A DNA stretch of 64,000 bases from Leptospiraceae bacterium (GTDB lineage: Bacteria; Spirochaetota; Leptospiria; Leptospirales; Leptospiraceae): assembly GCA_024233865.1 (NCBI GenBank), contig JACKPA010000018.1, forward strand, positions 82,522 to 146,521. The letters run 5' to 3'. The notes under the pieces are model-generated. The model did not search any database, had not been told where the DNA came from, and saw only the letters and a program-made list of their open reading frames with translations. Positions 8,866 through 15,116 of this stretch are shown here, in pieces. The first letter of the stretch is position 1, and each line of letters begins with the position of its first letter. Position numbers and translations under genes: made by a program.

Positions 8866-8962
8866 ACAGTTCAAAACACTTGTTAGTAAATGAAAGGTCA
8901 AGGAAAAAATTAAGAATTTTCCGGTTTAAAATGGTATATTCTATCGTTTGTCGAGCTTGTCG

Positions 8963-9030
8963 ACTTAGGTGAATTCTTGAAATGAACGCACCAATTTTCC
9001 TGTAGGGACAAGTCTAAGACCTGCCCTACC
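8963..9030 (-). repeat. Dispersed palindrome-containing repeat, copy A
   Basis: About 68 bp in the gap of about 310 bp between the hybrid kinase and the DUF1858 gene. Its reverse complement matches 27831-27905 over nearly its whole length: a 21-22 base near-palindrome, then CTACAGGAAAA, and at the far end CGTTCATTTC followed by AGAATTCACCTAAG. The copies lie in opposite orientation about 19 kb apart, each in an intergenic region. I see no ORF and nothing else recognisable in 8866-9177. Confidence 0.75.
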
Positions 9031-9177
9031 TGCATCTTGTGAATAAATTTTAATAATTTTTTTGGTATAACCTTTTAAAGAAATCGCCTTATCAATTTAA
9101 ATAGACCTAAAAATTTTGATTCTATTTATAATGTTACTAAAAAGAATAGTCTAAACTAAAAGAATTAGGAGAATTTT

Positions 9178-9405
9178 ATGGAAACAGCAGTAAAACCAAA
9201 ATTTTATAAAGAAATGACGGTTGGAGAAGCAATGCAACTTCACCCGGAAGCAGGACTTGTTTTTTCAAGCTATCATTTGGGAGGATGTTCACATTGTTCT
9301 ATTAATGAAATTGAAACCATTGAGCAAGTTTGCCAAGGCTATGGTGTAGAAGTTGAGATTTTATTAGAAAGCTTAAACAATCTTTTGGAAGACGAAGAAG
9401 ATTAA
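9178..9405 (+). CDS. DUF1858-domain small protein
   Basis: A 75-residue acidic protein covering essentially one DUF1858 domain: MTVGEAMQLHPEAGLVF, then GGCSHCS near residues 39-45, then the helix IETIEQVCQGYGVEVEILLESLN. The domain is known from ScdA/RIC-type proteins for iron-sulfur repair and from small stand-alone proteins; the Cys pair may bind or deliver a metal or a redox group, but I cannot show this from the sequence. AGGAG is placed eight bases before the ATG, and the gene is monocistronic with a strong hairpin after it. TTTATAATG at about 9125 could be a -10 element, but I see no convincing -35. Confidence 0.8.
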   Translation: METAVKPKFYKEMTVGEAMQLHPEAGLVFSSYHLGGCSHCSINEIETIEQVCQGYGVEVEILLESLNNLLEDEED

Positions 9406-9430
9406 GCTGAATTTTTTCTTTTAAAGCACT

Positions 9431-9458
9431 GCTCCCTCGAACGAAAGTCGAAGGGAGC
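9431..9458 (+). terminator. Hairpin downstream of the DUF1858 gene
   Basis: Inverted repeat with arms GCTCCCTCGA and TCGAAGGGAGC around a seven-base loop, beginning 26 bases after the stop. It is followed by AAATTTCTATC rather than a strict T-run, so it may be a terminator or a copy of the GCTCCC...GGGAGC repeat family also seen near 23167 and 28815. Confidence 0.5.
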
Positions 9459-9537
9459 AAATTTCTATCTATTATTGTTATTCGACCTATAAACAGGAAA
9501 ATACATTTTAAAGACATATTTACGAAGGAAGAGAAAT

Positions 9538-10758
9538 ATGGAGCATTCACCCGCTTATGAAGAGCAAATTAATGACCCTGGATTCTTGCTTTCTGTCCCT
9601 GATTGGCACAGTTCAGTAAACGCTTACGATAACAAAAGGTATATTGATTCTATTCGTTATTTACTCAAGTATTTGAACAAAAACTTAGAAATTCCAGAAG
9701 AAGATTCGTTTTCTTTAAAAATTATCCATGGTTCTGTAATTGTTTATATCAAGGTTGGGGATGGTAAATTTTCCGTAAAAGCTCCTTTTGTAAAAATGCC
9801 TCAAAATGGAAATGCTATTTCTCTTATGAGACAGGTAGCGGAATTAAACTTTTCTTATTTGGTGTTAAGTCAGGTTATAAAATCCGGTGAAGAGTTCTTT
9901 TTTGAATATGAGGACTTTATTGAAAATTGTGAACCTTATAAGGTTTATGCCATTTTAGAAGAAATATGTTATGGAGCGGATTACCATGACGATATATTTA
10001 TTGATAAGTTTAAAGCGGAATTTGTTTCCAAACCGGAGCTGAACTATTTTTCAGAGGAACAGAAAGACAAAGCTTACACAAAATACAAACAAATTATAGA
10101 AAACGCAATTCATAATGGAGAATATTTGGAATCCAAAAGATGGTACAATTCTCAGTGTGACCTTTATGCAATTGCATTTACGCAAATAGACTATATCATC
10201 GCCCCTCAAGGAATACTTGGTTCTGATCTGGTCGACGCATTGAATGGAATGTATGTAAAAGATAACTCCCAGATAATTGCAGGTAAAACAAAAGAAAAGC
10301 TTTCCAAGTTACTTGACTACGATAAAACTAAATTTTTTGATTCTCTTTATTTTCCTAGCTTTCTTGTACCAATCAAAAGAAGAGCTGAATTACCGACCAT
10401 CCAAGATTTTTTTAAGGGAACATATGAAAAAGCAGCAAATTCCATATCCAATGGAGCTTATTTGGGTGCTAGCCTTTCTTTATTATATGTAATATATGAT
10501 CTTTTTTATCGTTATAGAGTTCCACCGGAGATAAAAAACATGCTTGTGAATGCTTTGAAAGGCGTAAGTGAGCGGGATTGGAAGCATACCTGCGAAGTTC
10601 TTTATAATGCAATCAATGAAATTATGAAAATGGAAAAGTTAGAACACAAAGAACCTATATCAAGAAAAGACGTTAGCAAAAAGTCACAAGCTGCACAGCA
10701 GAATTCTACTTCTTTGGTGAAAAATGTTGTAAACAAAATATTCGAATTATTTAAATAG
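9538..10758 (+). CDS. Hypothetical protein with a YbjN/secretion-chaperone-like domain
   Basis: A 406-residue acidic, soluble protein without signal peptide or membrane segment. Residues about 55-160 read as an alpha/beta domain with strands SVIVYIKV and KFSVKAPFVKMPQN and a late helix. The pattern resembles YbjN or type III secretion chaperone-like domains, and a similar pattern occurs in the C-terminal half of the next gene (GSALVRYFI ... FATSPLVKLPKKN). Residues 170-370 are mainly helical and unknown to me, and the tail ends in an amphipathic helix (VNKIFELFK). AAGGAAGAGAAAT lies before the ATG. It precedes the protease gene by eight bases, so the two are almost surely co-transcribed and may act together. 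Confidence 0.75.
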   Translation: MEHSPAYEEQINDPGFLLSVPDWHSSVNAYDNKRYIDSIRYLLKYLNKNLEIPEEDSFSLKIIHGSVIVYIKVGDGKFSVKAPFVKMPQNGNAISLMRQVAELNFSYLVLSQVIKSGEEFFFEYEDFIENCEPYKVYAILEEICYGADYHDDIFIDKFKAEFVSKPELNYFSEEQKDKAYTKYKQIIENAIHNGEYLESKRWYNSQCDLYAIAFTQIDYIIAPQGILGSDLVDALNGMYVKDNSQIIAGKTKEKLSKLLDYDKTKFFDSLYFPSFLVPIKRRAELPTIQDFFKGTYEKAANSISNGAYLGASLSLLYVIYDLFYRYRVPPEIKNMLVNALKGVSERDWKHTCEVLYNAINEIMKMEKLEHKEPISRKDVSKKSQAAQQNSTSLVKNVVNKIFELFK

Positions 10759-10766
10759 GAGATACC

Positions 10767-11861
10767 ATGAACGAAATCGTAAAATCAGTTATTTCGGCTG
10801 TGGTTAAAATAAACACAGCCGATGGAAGTGGTAGTGGGTTTTACTCCAAAACCTACGGACTTGTAGTGACAAATTATCACGTTGTAGCCGGTTCCCGTAG
10901 AGTAGCAATCGAAACCCAAGATGAAAGCAAATACGTAGCTGATGTAGTGCTGGTTAATCCTATGACTGATGTGGCATTTTTAAAACCCAAAGATATTCCG
11001 GATACGATTCCAGATGTAAAATTCCTGAGTTCGGTAAACCTTCAGGACATGGATAAAGTTTCTGTTCTTGGGTTCCCTTATGGAATGCCTTTTACGGTAA
11101 CGGAAGGAATTATCTCTCGCGCCAAGCAACAGTTAAATGGAAGAACCTATATACAAACGGACGCTGCCATTAATCCCGGAAATAGTGGAGGTCCTTTGGT
11201 TTCTGCTTCTTCAGGAGAAATTGTTGGTCTTGCAACAAGCAAATTTGCAGAAGCAGACAATATGGGCTTTGCTCTTCCGATAGACGAAGTTTTAAATGAA
11301 TTAGAATCCTATGAGAAAAATCCAAATTCTGGTTTTGCCGTTAAATGTCCTTCCTGTGATACCGCTTTGTATGAAAAGATGGAGCACTGTTCTAATTGTG
11401 GCTCCAAACTAAACCAAGAAGAGTTGTTTGCAGAGTTGAAACCTTCTCCTATTGCCGTTTTTGTAGAAGAAGTTTTTAAAGACTTAAATATCGATCCTGT
11501 AATTGCAAGAAAAGGACCAGATTTTTGGGAATTTTACCAAGGTAGTGCTCTTGTAAGGTATTTTATATTCAAAACCAACTACCTTTTTGCAACAAGCCCG
11601 TTGGTAAAATTGCCAAAGAAAAACTTGAAGGAACTCTATGAATACATTTTGAGTGCTCCTGCAAAACCTTACAGTCTCGGAATCAATGAAGGCTTGATAT
11701 ATATTTCGTATAGGGTTCATCTTTCGGATATTAGCAGCCACATTAGGGAGACGATCCAAAAAGATTTAAGCCATTTGGCTTTAAAGGCAGATGAAATGGA
11801 CAACTATCTCGTAGATACTTATGGTTGTGAATGGACAGAAACTTCTAAAAATAGGCGTTGA
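10767..11861 (+). CDS. Trypsin-like (HtrA-type) serine protease with zinc ribbon and YbjN-like tail
   Basis: A 364-residue protein starting directly with a trypsin-like domain (residues 1-185). The catalytic triad is His in VVTNYHVV near 43, Asp in NPMTDVAFLK near 72, and Ser in NPGNSGGPLV near 137. A four-Cys zinc ribbon, CPSC ... CSNCG, follows at about residues 194-215. The last 140 residues form an alpha/beta domain whose strand pattern matches the N-terminal half of the upstream gene. HtrA proteases are normally exported and end in PDZ domains; this one has neither a signal peptide nor a PDZ, so it is predicted to be cytoplasmic. GGAGATACC precedes ATG. The substrate is unknown; the shared tail domain suggests partnership with the protein at 9538. 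Confidence 0.88.
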   Translation: MNEIVKSVISAVVKINTADGSGSGFYSKTYGLVVTNYHVVAGSRRVAIETQDESKYVADVVLVNPMTDVAFLKPKDIPDTIPDVKFLSSVNLQDMDKVSVLGFPYGMPFTVTEGIISRAKQQLNGRTYIQTDAAINPGNSGGPLVSASSGEIVGLATSKFAEADNMGFALPIDEVLNELESYEKNPNSGFAVKCPSCDTALYEKMEHCSNCGSKLNQEELFAELKPSPIAVFVEEVFKDLNIDPVIARKGPDFWEFYQGSALVRYFIFKTNYLFATSPLVKLPKKNLKELYEYILSAPAKPYSLGINEGLIYISYRVHLSDISSHIRETIQKDLSHLALKADEMDNYLVDTYGCEWTETSKNRR

Positions 11862-11898
11862 TTTTGCAAAACCCAAGTGACATTAGTAAAATTCTTTT

Positions 11899-12621
11899 AT
11901 GAAAAATTTCAATTTTAAAATTCTTTCTTTAATGGTTCTGTTCCCGGTTTTCCTTTTTTCTCAGGGACCTGCGGAATCAGACAAGCACTACCAGCAAGGC
12001 AGTTTATACCTCCAAAGCAAGATGTACAATGAAGCAGCTATGGAATTTCAAAAAGCTGTCGATTTAGATCCAAATATAATTGAATACCACAAGAAGCTTG
12101 GTGAGACTTATGAAAGACTTTGTGAAGTAAGTAAAGCTATTGCTAAGTTTCAATACGTGATAAAACACAATCCGTTTGATGCGGATTCCCATTTTTTTTT
12201 AGGAAACCTCTATTTTAGACGCAAGCGAACAGGAGAAGCAATTGAAGAATTCAAAAAAGCCATTGAACTGGACACAAATTTTCCACAAGCCCATCTAAAT
12301 TTAGGAACTGCATATCACAAACAAAAGCAGTTAGAACAAGCTAAAATCGAGTTTGAAAATGCCATACGATTGAAATCGGATTATGCAAGAGCCTACACTA
12401 AGTTAGGAAATGTCTATTTTGATAAAAGTATGATCGATAAAGCCATTTCGGCTTACCATACGTCCCTTGAATATGATCCCAGTTCTGATTTTACCTACTA
12501 TAATTTGGGTAATGCCTATTTGTTAAAAGGCGATTTAGATAGGGCTTGCTTTAATTGGTTAAGAGCTGCTGGCTTGGGAGATAAATATGCCAACGGGCTC
12601 TTTTCTAAACATTGCAAATGA
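11899..12621 (+). CDS. Exported TPR-repeat protein
   Basis: A 240-residue protein with a signal peptide (residues 1-22, ending LFSQG) followed by six consecutive 34-residue tetratricopeptide repeats filling residues about 28-232. Each has the canonical small/large residue pattern, for example LGNLYFRRKRTGEAIEEFKKA and LGTAYHKQKQLEQAKIEF. TPR arrays form superhelical scaffolds that bind proteins or peptides, so this is probably a periplasmic adaptor. It starts 37 bases after the protease gene, close enough for shared transcription. Immediately downstream is the decayed AAA/nuclease gene. The binding partner is unknown. Confidence 0.88.
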   Translation: MKNFNFKILSLMVLFPVFLFSQGPAESDKHYQQGSLYLQSKMYNEAAMEFQKAVDLDPNIIEYHKKLGETYERLCEVSKAIAKFQYVIKHNPFDADSHFFLGNLYFRRKRTGEAIEEFKKAIELDTNFPQAHLNLGTAYHKQKQLEQAKIEFENAIRLKSDYARAYTKLGNVYFDKSMIDKAISAYHTSLEYDPSSDFTYYNLGNAYLLKGDLDRACFNWLRAAGLGDKYANGLFSKHCK

Positions 12622-12636
12622 AAGTGACTCGGCAAA

Positions 12637-13008
12637 ATGCTAAAAAACGCAGGTAAGGATAGCCTCTATCTTTACAAAGGTGTGATTACTGGAATACTGA
12701 GAGCTTCAAGGGAAAGTATCTTTTCTGGTTTAAACAATCTAGGAGTTTATTCTACATTAGACAATCGGTTTTCGGATAAATTTGGTTTCACAATCCTTAT
12801 GGATTTCCAAATCCCTGCCGAATATGAACATATTAAAAAATGGTATGATGGTTATAATTTTGGAAATATAACCGATATTTACAATCCTTGGTCTATCTTG
12901 AATTACATCGTTGAGTATCAAACTGGTTTTAAGCCATACTGGGTGAATACGAGTTCAGATGATTTGTTGAAAGAAAGAATTAGAAATTGTCTTGGTTCAG
13001 CGAAAAGC
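12637..13008 (+). pseudogene. AAA-ATPase-like / PD-(D/E)XK family gene, middle fragment upstream of the IS
   Basis: The frame encodes about 124 residues of a protein of the predicted AAA-ATPase/DUF1703 type, recognised by YLYKGVITGILRASRES, IFSGLNNLGVYS, KFGF, WYDGYNFG and IYNPWSILNY. In full-length members (about 500-600 residues) these motifs follow the Walker A and B ATPase core, and a PD-(D/E)XK nuclease-like domain comes later. Here the whole N-terminal ATPase part is missing: only 15 bases separate this frame from the TPR gene. The frame runs into the IS3-family element at about 13009. The C-terminal part of the same protein type continues beyond the IS at 14601. A dead remnant of a gene that was both truncated and interrupted. 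Confidence 0.8.
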
Positions 13009-13161
13009 GGACTTTTTACCCCCTCAAAATAAGGTGATAAATAAATTATTAAATAATCAATTTTCGCATAAATTGTAATGAAAACCAATTTTTTTGCTTG
13101 TCATTAGAAATGCAAGCTAAACAATAAAATTACCCAAAAAAACCCATAATCTGGAATTTGA

Positions 13162-13190
13162 GTAAGAAAAGACTCTGATTTATTCAGAGC
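13162..13190 (-). terminator. Terminator at the end of the IS orfB
   Basis: On the minus strand, GCTCTGA and TCAGAGT form a seven-base stem around a five-base AT loop, followed by CTTTTCTT. The stem begins within the last codons of orfB, whose original stop is at 13184-13186. Confidence 0.6.
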
Positions 13191-14248
13191 AAGTCTTGAA
13201 AAAATAACCTCCTATTTTCTTTACCAATTTCAAGTTTTCGTTTTCTTTCAGCTAAGATAAGTTCTCTGTTTCCGTTGATTACATCAAAGGGAGCAACATA
13301 ATTGATCGCAGAATGCAGTCTTTTCGTATTGTAAAAATCTATCCATTCGCCAAATTCTTTTTCACCTGTTCAATAGAAAACTTAGGCATATTTCGTAAAG
13401 ATTCTTGCTTTGCCGTTCCATGAAACCTTTCGATTTTTCCATTAGATTGAGGATGATTAACCGAGGTTCTGGAATGTGTTAAACCACTATCTCGAAGAGC
13501 TTCTTTAAACTCATAAGAGATAAATTGACTTCCATTGTCAGAAATGATTCTTGGTTTGTTTTCCGTTTCAAAAACCCAATCGCAACATGCACCCCAAAGA
13601 ACTATTATCACATCAAAAGACTCCATACTTTCTCGAATATCCCATTTTAATATAGCTCTCGAAAAACCATCCAAAACGCAAATAAGGTATAGAAATGTTC
13701 CTTTAAAGTTGATATAGGATATATCAGTATGCCAATGTTCATGAAGCCTTACAGGTTGCTCAAAACCCCTTTTTTAGGCTCACAAGTAGGTTTTGTCCAC
13801 CTGTTGTTTAAAGATGCTCTAACAAGAATCCGATAAACTGTAGAGGGTGAAAGATACACAATATTTGTGTCTACCATCATCCAAGTTAGCCGCTTATATC
13901 CTTCTTCTATGTTTGCTTTCTTAAACTCTATTACAGCCATAATTTCTGTCTCTGTTGCCCAATGGCTTTTAGGAACATTCCTTTTACAGGAGGATTCCCA
14001 TAGCAGTCCTTCCATTCGATAAATCTTTGTTTATTAACTCCAATAAAAAACAATAACTTACTCTCACTTAGACCTGTTAATTTTTTCAATCGAAGTATTT
14101 CATCCACAATTTTGTCTCTAATTTCCGGACTTGCTTGACCTTTTTCTATGCTCGACCATTCTTTTTTTTTAAGCTCTAACAATTCTTGAGATAACTCGGC
14201 AATGATTTCATTTTTTTTTGCAAGTTCTTTCTCGTAATTTTTGAGCAA
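13184..14248 (-). pseudogene. IS3-family transposase orfB (DDE integrase), frameshifted
   Basis: Joining four frames gives a nearly complete IS3-type OrfB. Visible parts are the N-terminal HTH_21-like region, then HTDISYI with the first catalytic Asp, ISDNGSQF with the second Asp, and HPQSNGKIERFH with the catalytic Glu. Frameshifts are needed near 13989 (in GTAAAAGG), near 13772 (in an A6G4 run) and near 13352 (in GAAAAAGAA on the coding strand). After the last shift the frame continues through FYNTKRLHSAINY to a stop at 13184. The junction with orfA is at a run of nine A near 14215, typical of IS3 frameshift sites, although the observed phase is not the expected -1. It cannot encode an active transposase as it stands. 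Confidence 0.88.
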
Positions 14249-14471
14249 TTTTTTCTTTACTTGATTGTTCTCGTTTTGTTTGACCGGATAGAGCTTCTTT
14301 TCCTGCTTCCAGAATCATTTTCCACCAATGGCTTATCATATTGGGATGTACTCTGAATTCATCACAAGTCTCTATTAATTTTGATTTGTTAAAATGTTTA
14401 CGAATTATATTGAGTTTATCTTCAACACTCCAATTTCGTCTCTTTTTACTACTTCCTTGTGTAGTTGTCAT
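14208..14471 (-). CDS. IS3-family transposase orfA (helix-turn-helix)
   Basis: An 87-residue basic protein beginning MTTTQGSSKKRRNWSVEDKL, then a helix-turn-helix of the transposase_8/HTH_Tnp_1 type with CDEFRVHPNMISHWWKMILEAG at about residues 36-57, and a charged helix that runs into the A9 tract. OrfA binds the terminal inverted repeats and normally becomes the N-terminus of the OrfAB transposase by ribosomal frameshifting. The AGGAG before its ATG is 8 bases away. The frame appears intact but its partner orfB is broken, so OrfA alone could at most act as a regulator. Confidence 0.85.
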   Translation of the reverse strand: MTTTQGSSKKRRNWSVEDKLNIIRKHFNKSKLIETCDEFRVHPNMISHWWKMILEAGKEALSGQTKREQSSKEKIAQKLRERTCKKK

Positions 14472-14600
14472 GTGAGTTCTCCTTTATTTTTACTCTCAAA
14501 AACTCACCTTATTTTGACACCCCTAAAAGTACGGTTTCATCTGAAGCCTAACAAAATAAAGATGCTACCTATTCAAGAGAACTTATCTTAAAACTCATTA

Positions 14601-14900
14601 GTGATGAATATAAAAAAAGAACTCATTTGGACACTTCTACTTTTTAGTGGTTATTTGACAATAGGTAAGAAGTTGGGCATCCATAACAAAACCAAAAATG
14701 GAGTTGTGATTGAGATCAAGCAGATAGAAAAGAAGAAGAGAGAATCAGAAAAAAAGCTTAGAGAAAGAATTGGGAAAGAACTGAAAACTGCTCTGAGTCA
14801 GATTGAAGTGAATCGATATTACAAAGAGTTAGTTGAACATAAGGTGGCAAATATCATCAAAGTGCCGATAGTGTTTTTGGGAAAAAATGCTTATTTGTGA
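14601..14900 (+). pseudogene. PD-(D/E)XK_9-like C-terminal fragment of the IS-interrupted gene
   Basis: The frame gives about 99 residues with LLLFSGYLT at the start, then GVVIEIKQIEKKKRES and TALSQIEVNRYYKEL, ending VPIVFLGKNAYL. This is the pattern of the nuclease-like C-terminus (PDDEXK_9) of the AAA-ATPase/DUF1703 family; EIK near residue 38 would be the E-x-K part of the active site. The segment between GYLT and the EIK strand is shorter than I expect, so there is an internal deletion. Together with 12637-13008 it represents one gene split by the IS3-family element. The GTG start is only nominal. It may still be translated but is unlikely to be functional. Confidence 0.75.
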
Positions 14901-15116
14901 TTAAAACTTACTTAAGTAATATATCATAAGTTTTTGTAATACTTTACAGTTTCTTTTGCTTGACTACTTATATCAGGAATTTCTCTTAAACTTATTTCTT
15001 AGAAACATCAAATAAATTCACACCTAGGAAAATTTTTTCAAAAAACCTTAATTTTTTTTCCAAAAACAGGTACCAACTTTGCGTTTTCTTACCCATTATA
15101 AGTGGAGGAATACAAA

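Larger units (their letters stand above)
13022..14519 (-). mobile_element. Decayed IS3-family insertion sequence, about 1.5 kb
   Basis: The ends carry perfect 14-bp inverted repeats, TCAAAATAAGGTGA at 13024-13037 and its complement at 14504-14517; weaker similarity continues about 12-16 bases further out on both sides, so the exact tips are uncertain. The element carries a helix-turn-helix orfA and a DDE integrase orfB on the minus strand, the IS3 layout. orfB has at least three frameshifts, so the element cannot move by itself. It sits inside the AAA-ATPase/PD-(D/E)XK pseudogene. I could not identify a clean target duplication. Confidence 0.9.

Noticed and set aside
8866..8901. Longer TTG start for the hybrid kinase
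   Set aside because: The twelve extra residues lie outside the receiver domain, and there is no ribosome binding site before the TTG.
14394..14591. 65-residue frame over the right end of the IS
   Set aside because: It is antisense to orfA and the terminal repeat; no protein-like features.
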